This document shows, piece by piece, positions 1 through 5,707 of a stretch of 5,707 bases of DNA. The notes below the pieces were generated by a model. That model was not told the DNA's origin. It saw only the letters and a program-made list of their open reading frames with translations, and ran no database searches. The stretch's first letter is position 1. Each line of letters opens with the position of its first letter. Source of the stretch: Desulfobacterales bacterium (lineage in GTDB: Bacteria; Desulfobacterota; Desulfobulbia; Desulfobulbales; Desulfocapsaceae); assembly GCA_013042695.1 (NCBI GenBank), contig JABDPQ010000216.1:1-5707 (forward strand). Direction: 5' to 3'. Both the position numbers and the translations under genes were made by a program.

Positions 1-2
1 AC

Positions 3-8
3 AGGAGG
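3..8 (+). promoter_or_regulatory. Strong Shine-Dalgarno site of the AOR-family gene
   Basis: AGGAGG lies five bases upstream of the ATG at 14, which is near-ideal spacing. It fixes the start of the oxidoreductase gene. The promoter must lie left of the window, or the gene is part of an operon that starts there. Confidence 0.85.
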
Positions 9-13
9 ATGTT

Positions 14-1684
14 ATGAGTATCTTGAAGATCGATATGAGCAATAAAGAAGTTATCGTAGAAGACTTCCCCAGAGACAATCTTGTGGGAGGAAGGGCGATG
101 ATCGATTATCTCTTGACCAAACACGGAATCCCCACTGCGCATCCTTTGTCACCCGAAGCCCCATTTATAGCGGCACCTGGTTTGCTGGCCGGCACCAGTG
201 CACCTCAGTCAGGTCGGATGTCTTTTGGCGGTAAAAGCCCACTGACCGGTGGCATTAAGGAGGCAAACGCCGGTGGTACAGCCGGAGATAAACTTGGAAG
301 ACTGGAGATCCGCGCCATTATGATTGTCGGGAAATCAACTAAATGGCAGGTGCTCAAGATAAATGCCGAAGGCGCTACTTTGGAATCTGCTGGAGATATC
401 GTCGGGATGGAAAATTATGCTGCATGTGCAAAGCTCAGACAGCGTTATGGTGAGAAGATATCCATCATCATTATTGGGCCTGCAGGAGAGATGAAACTGG
501 CGAATTCAACGATTGCGGTGACCGATCTGGATGACCGTCCCGCTCGTCACGCCGGTAGAGGCGGCGTCGGTGCTATGATGGGAGCCAAAGGACTCAAGGC
601 CATCGTGGTCGACAGCGCTGATACTTCTTTACGAAAGGGTGTCGATGCCGATGCCTTTAAAAAGGCGGTCAGAGCTGCAGTAGAAACCATCCAGAATAAC
701 CCGGTTCGGAAGGTATTTAACTCTTTAGGGACCAATGTCTGTATCGATGTTGATGGTGACCGCGGCAGCCTTCCTACCCGAAATCATCGGCACGGTGCTT
801 TTGAAAATCGAAAGGGACTTTGCTCAAACACCATGATAGAGCTCAACAATGCCAGGGGTGGCACCATGGGTACTGCCTGTATGCCTGGCTGTATCGTCAA
901 ATGTTCGCCAATCTTCTATGATTCCGATGGTAATCATGTGACTTCTGCATTGGAATATGAAACCGTGGCCATGCTTGGCGCCAACTTGGGAATCGACAAT
1001 CTCGACTCCGTGGCCCGGATGGACCGGCGGTGCGACGAATTGGGCCTTGATACTATCGAGGTGGGATGTGCCATCGGAGTGCTCAACGATGTCGGGTTGT
1101 TCGAGTTTGGGGATGCAGCAAAGGCCGAAGCTTATATCGAAGAGATTGCCCAAGGGTCCCCAATGGGCCGGATCATCGGCAGCGGTGTAACCCAAACGGC
1201 CAATATCTTTGGAATTGACCGGATTCCGGCGGTCAAGGGTCAAGGAATTCCCGCTCATGCTGGTCGATCCCTCAAGGGATGGGGTGTTACTTATGCCACC
1301 AGCCCACAGGGAGCGGATCACACGGCTGGAGTGGTTGAAGACGACCCTTTGAATCCTGTGGGACAAGTGACCCGATCGAGAACCGAACAGATCAGCATGG
1401 CAGCGCTGGATGCCACTGGATTATGCATGTTCACTTTTTTGCATTCAACTCCGGAGGTTCTCGCCTCAATGGTTGCGGCTCTTTATGATGTTGAATGGTC
1501 CGCCGCCGATTTTGAAGAACTGGGAAGAGAAATGCTTCGCCAAGAGCGAGCCTTCAACATTAAAGCCGGTATAGGATCGGAAGCCGACAGGCTCCCTGAT
1601 TGGATGCGGACCGATCCGCTGCCGCCCACCAATGCTGTGTTCGACGTTCCTCAGGAAGAGATCGACCAGTTGTTTAACTTTTAA
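14..1684 (+). CDS. Aldehyde:ferredoxin oxidoreductase (AOR) family tungsten/molybdenum enzyme
   Basis: This 556-residue protein is slightly shorter than the roughly 600 residues usual for the AOR family, whose members oxidise aldehydes (or related substrates) to acids and pass electrons to ferredoxin or a partner subunit. They use a bis-pterin W or Mo cofactor and one [4Fe-4S] cluster. The N-terminal domain has the family signatures: VGGRA near residue 24, GTSAPQSGR at 60-68, KSPLTGG at 74-80 and the Gly-rich NAGGTAGDKLG at 85-95. Likely cluster ligands are C289, C293 and C297 (ACMPGCIVKCSP) plus C471 in LDATGLC. GADHTAG at 433-439 matches the conserved cofactor-region motif. No signal peptide or membrane segment is visible, so it should be cytoplasmic. 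The start is set by AGGAGG five bases upstream. The first cysteine pair is spaced Cx3C, not the classic Cx2C. A MoaD/ThiS-like gene follows on the same strand. Family assignment is firm. The substrate, the metal and the electron partner cannot be told from sequence alone. Confidence 0.95.
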   Translation: MSILKIDMSNKEVIVEDFPRDNLVGGRAMIDYLLTKHGIPTAHPLSPEAPFIAAPGLLAGTSAPQSGRMSFGGKSPLTGGIKEANAGGTAGDKLGRLEIRAIMIVGKSTKWQVLKINAEGATLESAGDIVGMENYAACAKLRQRYGEKISIIIIGPAGEMKLANSTIAVTDLDDRPARHAGRGGVGAMMGAKGLKAIVVDSADTSLRKGVDADAFKKAVRAAVETIQNNPVRKVFNSLGTNVCIDVDGDRGSLPTRNHRHGAFENRKGLCSNTMIELNNARGGTMGTACMPGCIVKCSPIFYDSDGNHVTSALEYETVAMLGANLGIDNLDSVARMDRRCDELGLDTIEVGCAIGVLNDVGLFEFGDAAKAEAYIEEIAQGSPMGRIIGSGVTQTANIFGIDRIPAVKGQGIPAHAGRSLKGWGVTYATSPQGADHTAGVVEDDPLNPVGQVTRSRTEQISMAALDATGLCMFTFLHSTPEVLASMVAALYDVEWSAADFEELGREMLRQERAFNIKAGIGSEADRLPDWMRTDPLPPTNAVFDVPQEEIDQLFNF

Positions 1685-1695
1685 TATCCTGTTGT

Positions 1696-1725
1696 GATGC
1701 TGGTGTCAAAAGATACACCGGCATC
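1696..1725 (+). terminator. Hairpin after the AOR gene, possible terminator or RNA-stability element
   Basis: GATGCTGGTGT (1696-1706) pairs with ACACCGGCATC (1715-1725) over 11 bp with a single G-U wobble, around an 8-base loop. It starts 12 bases after the AOR stop codon. The bases after it (GTTCTGG) are not a clean T tract on either strand. It may therefore be a weak terminator, a 3'-end stabiliser or an attenuator that lowers read-through into the MoaD-like gene. The stem is directly visible; its role is inferred. Confidence 0.5.
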
Positions 1726-1739
1726 GTTCTGGAGCGACG

Positions 1740-1793
1740 ATGTATGATTCAAAGCTGCCATGTCCATCACCCATGCAGGGTGCTGAAAAGTAG
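1740..1793 (+). CDS. Possible 17-residue peptide, uncertain
   Basis: An ATG at 1740 follows GGAG (1731-1734) by five bases and opens a frame reading MYDSKLPCPSPMQGAEK, then TAG. The ribosome site is better placed than that of either larger downstream gene. I recognise no family. The peptide has no hydrophobic stretch and one Cys between prolines. It lies between the post-AOR hairpin and the MoaD-like gene, so it could be a leader peptide, a translated spacer, the remnant of a decayed gene, or chance. Frames this short occur often at random, so confidence is low. Confidence 0.2.
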   Translation: MYDSKLPCPSPMQGAEK

Positions 1794-1898
1794 TGTTGTA
1801 ATGGCAAGCATTCTTTATTTTTGGCTTATTCAAACCCAGGGATAACAGGTGACTGGTTCTCGGTATTTGGGGTCATATCTCCTGATCAAAAGAACGTC

Positions 1899-2141
1899 AT
1901 GCAAATCGAAATAAAACTCTTCACTCAGCTCAAACAGTATCTTCCTGATCCTGCTTTGGCGGGAAGTTCCCGATACCTCGAGATTGCCGAGCCTGCAACG
2001 GTAAGAGACGTGTTAGAGAAACTTGGCATCCCTCTTGACATGCCGAAAGTAATCATGATCAACGAGCGCCAGGGAGCAATGGACGATGAACTGGCAGCCA
2101 ACGATCGATTGACTATTTTTCCGTCGGTGGGGGGCGGTTAG
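1899..2141 (+). CDS. MoaD/ThiS-family sulfur carrier protein (ubiquitin-like, C-terminal GGG)
   Basis: This 80-residue protein has the small beta-grasp (ubiquitin-like) pattern of MoaD/ThiS proteins: a first strand MQIEIKLFTQL, the helix-leading phrase ATVRDVLEKLGIP (residues 33-45), a strand VIMINERQG, then NDRLTIFPSVGGG at the C terminus. In the family the terminal Gly-Gly is adenylated by a MoeB/ThiF-type E1 enzyme and becomes a thiocarboxylate. In MoaD that sulfur builds the dithiolene of molybdopterin, which is also the basis of the tungsten cofactor. The position 215 bases after an AOR gene suggests it serves that cofactor. Its frame stays open upstream to a TTG at 1821, but residues from there do not fit the fold. 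The ATG at 1899 begins exactly at the first beta strand, so I chose it. No good Shine-Dalgarno site precedes either start. ThiS or a sulfur carrier of another pathway is the alternative. Confidence 0.85.
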   Translation: MQIEIKLFTQLKQYLPDPALAGSSRYLEIAEPATVRDVLEKLGIPLDMPKVIMINERQGAMDDELAANDRLTIFPSVGGG

Positions 2142-2271
2142 AAAAAACCTTTGCTCTTGGATAGTTTTCTTTTACTCGCATAGATTTGTTATGAAATGTG
2201 TAGATTTTCATATTCTTATGGGATAGATAAACAGAGGTCGTTGAATTTTAAGAAAAAAATGAAAATAGCTA
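2142..2271. other. AT-rich spacer between MoaD-like and helicase genes
   Basis: This 130-base spacer contains no convincing gene. It is visibly richer in A and T than the flanking genes, especially the AOR gene, and holds the candidate promoter. No strong terminator follows the MoaD-like gene; the only stem is a 4-bp one (GGTT/AACC, 2137-2150). The spacer suggests that the helicase is transcribed on its own and may mark the edge of a separately acquired segment. Confidence 0.5.
2186..2214 (+). promoter_or_regulatory. Candidate sigma-70-type promoter before the helicase gene
   Basis: TTGTTA (2186-2191) and CATATT (2209-2214) are separated by 17 bases, and each matches four of six consensus positions. 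They lie 58 bases before the ATG at 2272 within a clearly AT-rich spacer. Overlapping them are an inverted repeat, ATGAAA (2191-2196) and TTTCAT (2206-2211), and a direct repeat TAGATTT (2181-2187 and 2201-2207), which could be an operator. AT-rich DNA often yields such matches by chance. Confidence 0.3.
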
Positions 2272-5200
2272 ATGCCCTCTCAAAGTCAGGAATTTTTGCA
2301 AAGATGTCTTTTGATTGACATCGAAGTAAATGAAAAGTATGACATTTACTCGATTGGCGCTGTCCTTGGAAAAAGAGTCTATCAGACTCAGCTGGGTAAA
2401 CTGGTCAGTAAAGATCAGTTACTCGAACTTGATGACTTCGCTGCAGGTGCCGAGTTCATTCTTGGCCACAATATATTACGTCACGATCTGCCGAGAATTA
2501 AGCTGGTTGTCCCTTCTCTACAATTCCTCAAAAAACCCGCAATAGATACGCTCTATCTGTCTCCTTTGGCATTTCCTGAAAACCCTTACCATCGGCTCGT
2601 CAAAGACTACAAAATTGTCCGGGATAGCCTCAATGACCCTGTCGGGGATGCGGCTATGGCTGGTATTATTTTTTCAGAGCAATGGGCGGCATTTGCAGGT
2701 CAAATTGCAAGCAACAATGACCTTCCTGTTCTCTGTAGAAGCTTTCTAAAAGTTAGTGCGGAGTTAACGGGCACTGCTCAGGCACTTGAGGCCATGGGAG
2801 TTTCTGTTCTTGAGGATGAAGATCTTTATGAGGCATTTTCCTGGTTTGCAGGAAAACATGCATGTTCAGCTGCTATTCAAGAAGTGGTTGAGCAATTAGC
2901 CGATGGAACACTTGATCGTCCACAAATCGCTTATGTGTGTGCATGGCTCAGCGTGTCTGGGGGGAACTCTGTATTGCCTCCGTGGGTGAGACATAGATAC
3001 CCTGAGGTTTCAAACCTGCTGCACCAGCTGAGAGAAGTACCATGCGGACTATCTGAGTGTACCTATTGTGCCCACTATCAGAATCCTAAATATTTCCTTC
3101 AACGATTTTTTGGTTTCGAGGATTTTAGGTCTATTCCTTCCACAACAGATGGAAAAAGTCTTCAGGAGGAAATCGTCAAGGCAGTTGCACGAAATGTATC
3201 TGTTTTTGCTACGTTGCCGACTGGCGGTGGAAAATCGTTATGCTATTTACTGCCGGCACTGATGAGATATCAACGACGTAATATGTTGACTATCGTGATC
3301 TCACCACTGCAGGCATTGATGAAGGACCAGGTCGATAACTTTTCTAACAATACGGGGACGGGGGTTGCAGCCGCAATATATGGTCTTCAGACTCTTCCGG
3401 AAAGAGGGGCTGTTCAGGAAGGTATCAGGCTTGGTGACATCGGAGTACTTTATGTCTCTCCTGAACAACTGCGCAATAAATCTTTTGTTAAAACCATAAG
3501 CCAAAGAGAGATCGGCGCCTGGGTGTTTGATGAAGCACATTGCCTCTCGAAATGGGGACATGATTTCAGACCAGATTATCTCTATAGTATCCGTTTTATT
3601 CGAGAGTTCGCACTCACTGAAAAATCAAAGATTCCACCCATACAATGTTTCACGGCAACCGCAAAAAATGATGTGAGATTAGAAATACTCGATATCATCC
3701 AAAGTGAGCTCGGTGTGCGGGTACATCAGTTTGAGGGGGGCCATGAAAGAACAAACCTTCATTATGAAGTATGGTCAGTAAGCCCCCATGAAAAAAACCA
3801 GGTAATTCTGGAATTACTTAGAGCGAGATATCAAGGGACTGGCAGTGTGGTCATTTATTGTGCGAGCAGAAAGACAACAGAACAGGTTGCTGATTTTCTG
3901 AATCAAGAGGGGTATGAATGTGAGGCGTTTCATGCTGGATTGGAGCCAACACTGAAAAAACGTATTCAAGACAACTTCATTCAAGGTGCTACTCCGATCA
4001 TTTGTGCGACCAACGCCTTTGGCATGGGTATTGATAAAGATGATGTGCGGCTCGTCATTCACGCTGATATTCCGGGTTCTTTGGAAAATTACCTTCAAGA
4101 AGCAGGTCGTGCAGGGCGTGATCGGGAGCAGGCGGAGTGCATCCTCATATTTGCTGATCAAGATATTGAAGGACAATTCCGCTTAAGTGCCACCTCGCGC
4201 CTGAGTCAAAAAGAGATTGCTCATTTACTCAGAGGAATAAGGTCGGCAGCAAAGGGAAGAGAAAGCATCGTTCTTACCCCAGGCGAGATTCTTCGGTTAG
4301 AGTCAGTCGAGATCGATCATGATACATTTTACGATCCTGATACGAAAGTAAGAACAGCCATTGCTTGGCTTGAGAAGGCAGGCTACCTCGAGAGAAACGA
4401 GAACGATACACGAGTTTTTCAAGGAAGACCGCTTGTCCCCAATCTTGAAGAAGCAAAAGAGAAAATCGCTGCGCTTGGTCTTTCAAAACGTCAACGAGAT
4501 CGGTGGCTGGCAATCATGTCTGTGCTCATGGAACGAAGGCCGAATCAAGGCTTCAGTGCTGATGAGATAGCTCGTTTGACTGCTTTTGGCAAAAGAAAGG
4601 ACGATCCTGAAACCGAGACTGAAGCACAGCTCGTTATCAGGACGCTCAACGATATGGCAGAGCAGGGACTTTTATCTAAAGTGACTTCGCTTTCGGCTTA
4701 TATTCGCTACAAAACTCAAGACAGCAGTGAAAAGCGGCTCTATCGGCTGAGTCTATTAGAGAGTGATTTCTTAAAAGTACTTCGGCAGGCAGCACCCGAT
4801 GTCGAGACCGATGCCACGCTTGTCATCGACCTGCGGCAAATAAATCAGCGGCTTCTTGACCTCGGTCATCAGTATAGTACTCCTCAATGCTTGAGAATAC
4901 TGCTGTATGGCTTGAGTAGGGACGGGAAAGGCCTTGCAGGTCAAAAAGGGAGTATATCTGTCAAGGCGTCTGGGAGAGATGTTTACTCTGTCCTGCTTCA
5001 TCGGGACTGGGAATCGCTGTCCCAAACTGTACAAATCCGTCAGCAAGCTGCTGTTGTGATACTTGCTGTGATTCAAAAAGCTGCAGGTGCTGATGTCCGG
5101 CCAAACGCGACGTTGCTTGTTGAGTTCACGCTGGAGGATGTGATCAAAGGGTTAAAGAGTGACTTGGTACTGCTTCCTCTTCTCAAAGACCCTCTGGCTG

Positions 5201-5707
5201 CTGCGGAACGTGGGCTAACTTTTATGCATGAGCAATCTATTTTAGACCTGCAGCAGGGACTCACCGTATTTCGGCAAGGTATGACGCTTAGCCTGGACAA
5301 TGAGCATCGTCGCAGACATTACAGCAAGGCAGATTTTAAGCCTTTGCATATCCATTACTCAGAGAGAAATTTTCAGATTCATGTAATGAATGAATACGCA
5401 CGACGAGCTCTCGAGAAAATCAATGTTGCGATGCATCTTGTCTCCTCCTATTTCAAAGATGACAAAGCAGATTTTATAAAACGGTTCTTTCCTGGAAGAG
5501 AAAAGTATCTGGAACTTGCTACTACCGAGCAGTCATACCTTCGCATTGTATCTGATCTTCAGAATGATATTCAAGAAGCAATTGTTTCTTCCCCTATAGA
5601 CAGCAATATCTTAGTTCTTGCTGGGCCAGGATCTGGGAAGACACGCGTGGTTGCCCATCGAGTTGCTTATCTGCTCAGGGTTAAAAGGGTTCCTGCAAGA
5701 TCTATTC
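2272..5707 (+). CDS. Giant fusion: DnaQ-like exonuclease domain + RecQ helicase + UvrD-like helicase, truncated by window end
   Basis: One stop-free frame of 1145 complete codons runs off the right edge. Residues 12-132 are a DnaQ-like fold: Exo I LIDIE (D16, E18), Exo II GHNILRHD (D72) and Exo III NDPVGDA (D126), with N121 where DEDDh enzymes have His. Residues 133-280 are a linker holding C258, C263, C266 and H268. Residues 280-625 are a complete RecQ SF2 core: motif I TGGGKS (317-322), Ia SPLQALMKDQV (344-354), II DEAH (420-423) followed by the RecQ aromatic-rich loop CLSKWGHDFRPDY, III TATA (461-464), IV VIYCASRK (527-534), V ATNAFGMGID (579-588) and VI QEAGRAGRDR (609-618). Residues about 668-716 and 745-815 look like winged helices. 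After a long linker, ILVLAGPGSGKT (1113-1124) is the Walker A of a UvrD/Rep SF1 helicase whose remainder lies outside the window. The ATG at 2272 is the first after in-frame stops at 2242, 2260 and 2266, and precedes Exo I by 15 residues; its ribosome site is poor. The protein probably acts on DNA ends or branched DNA in repair, recombination or defence; the biological role is unknown. Confidence 0.93.
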   Translation, partial: MPSQSQEFLQRCLLIDIEVNEKYDIYSIGAVLGKRVYQTQLGKLVSKDQLLELDDFAAGAEFILGHNILRHDLPRIKLVVPSLQFLKKPAIDTLYLSPLAFPENPYHRLVKDYKIVRDSLNDPVGDAAMAGIIFSEQWAAFAGQIASNNDLPVLCRSFLKVSAELTGTAQALEAMGVSVLEDEDLYEAFSWFAGKHACSAAIQEVVEQLADGTLDRPQIAYVCAWLSVSGGNSVLPPWVRHRYPEVSNLLHQLREVPCGLSECTYCAHYQNPKYFLQRFFGFEDFRSIPSTTDGKSLQEEIVKAVARNVSVFATLPTGGGKSLCYLLPALMRYQRRNMLTIVISPLQALMKDQVDNFSNNTGTGVAAAIYGLQTLPERGAVQEGIRLGDIGVLYVSPEQLRNKSFVKTISQREIGAWVFDEAHCLSKWGHDFRPDYLYSIRFIREFALTEKSKIPPIQCFTATAKNDVRLEILDIIQSELGVRVHQFEGGHERTNLHYEVWSVSPHEKNQVILELLRARYQGTGSVVIYCASRKTTEQVADFLNQEGYECEAFHAGLEPTLKKRIQDNFIQGATPIICATNAFGMGIDKDDVRLVIHADIPGSLENYLQEAGRAGRDREQAECILIFADQDIEGQFRLSATSRLSQKEIAHLLRGIRSAAKGRESIVLTPGEILRLESVEIDHDTFYDPDTKVRTAIAWLEKAGYLERNENDTRVFQGRPLVPNLEEAKEKIAALGLSKRQRDRWLAIMSVLMERRPNQGFSADEIARLTAFGKRKDDPETETEAQLVIRTLNDMAEQGLLSKVTSLSAYIRYKTQDSSEKRLYRLSLLESDFLKVLRQAAPDVETDATLVIDLRQINQRLLDLGHQYSTPQCLRILLYGLSRDGKGLAGQKGSISVKASGRDVYSVLLHRDWESLSQTVQIRQQAAVVILAVIQKAAGADVRPNATLLVEFTLEDVIKGLKSDLVLLPLLKDPLAAAERGLTFMHEQSILDLQQGLTVFRQGMTLSLDNEHRRRHYSKADFKPLHIHYSERNFQIHVMNEYARRALEKINVAMHLVSSYFKDDKADFIKRFFPGREKYLELATTEQSYLRIVSDLQNDIQEAIVSSPIDSNILVLAGPGSGKTRVVAHRVAYLLRVKRVPARSI

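Noticed and set aside
824..1366. A 180-codon open frame on the minus strand inside the AOR gene
   Set aside because: It lies wholly antisense to a gene with clear family motifs, resembles no known protein, and is explained by the codon bias of the real gene.
1802..1817. A TGGCA element resembling the -24 half of a sigma-54 promoter
   Set aside because: The required GC of the -12 element is missing at the correct distance.
1801..1845. A 14-codon frame (ATG at 1801) in the spacer
   Set aside because: It has no ribosome binding site and is within chance expectation.
1821..1898. TTG at 1821 as the start of the MoaD/ThiS-like gene
   Set aside because: It would add 26 residues with no place in the beta-grasp fold and has no ribosome site; the ATG at 1899 begins exactly at the first strand.
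3163..3170. A CAGGAGGA Shine-Dalgarno-like site inside the helicase gene, possible internal start for a RecQ-only product
   Set aside because: No ATG, GTG or TTG lies at suitable in-frame distance, and the bases encode the conserved Gln-Glu-Glu of motif 0.
3814..4176. A 120-codon minus-strand open frame, with further ones at 3301-3561, 4274-4513, 4771-5076 and 5073-5300
   Set aside because: All are antisense to the continuous helicase frame, which carries a full ordered set of RecQ motifs; none shows a recognisable domain.
1..5707. CRISPR arrays, tRNA or rRNA genes, insertion sequences
   Set aside because: No regularly spaced repeats, no tRNA- or rRNA-like sequence and no transposase or terminal inverted repeats were seen on reading the window.

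Overview
The window looks like bacterial chromosome from an anaerobe. The best guess is a sulfate-reducing or syntrophic member of the Desulfobacterota (former Deltaproteobacteria), or something with a similar lifestyle. The guess rests on a tungsten/molybdenum aldehyde:ferredoxin oxidoreductase (AOR) family gene followed by a MoaD/ThiS-like sulfur carrier, a pairing common in such anaerobes. No rRNA, tRNA or other phylogenetic marker is present, so this is inference only.

Layout: (1) Positions 14-1684 hold a complete AOR-family gene behind a strong Shine-Dalgarno site. (2) Positions 1685-1898 are a spacer with an 11-bp hairpin (1696-1725) and a 17-codon open frame (1740-1793) that has a well-placed GGAG. 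(3) Positions 1899-2141 encode an 80-residue MoaD/ThiS-type protein ending in Gly-Gly-Gly. (4) Positions 2142-2271 are an AT-rich spacer with a possible promoter. (5) From 2272 to the right edge, a single uninterrupted frame of at least 1145 codons runs out of the window. It encodes a giant fusion protein: a DnaQ-like (DEDD) exonuclease domain, a Cys-rich linker, a complete RecQ-type SF2 helicase, winged-helix-like segments, a long linker, and the beginning of a UvrD/Rep-type SF1 helicase with its Walker A motif.

The first two genes make metabolic sense together. The AOR protein needs a bis-pterin tungsten or molybdenum cofactor, and MoaD-type proteins carry the sulfur used to make the pterin dithiolene. 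The helicase gene has no evident link to them. It is more AT-rich, is preceded by an AT-rich spacer, and has the architecture of a DNA-processing machine (repair, recombination or possibly defence), so it probably starts a separate transcription unit. It is the most interesting object here. Two helicase motors of opposite superfamilies and a nuclease-like domain lie in one polypeptide, the nuclease fold has Asn where the catalytic His is expected, and the RecQ part lacks the usual zinc-site cysteines. I recognise the overall architecture from large bacterial proteins annotated as RecQ family helicases, so it is probably not new, but to my knowledge its function is not established.
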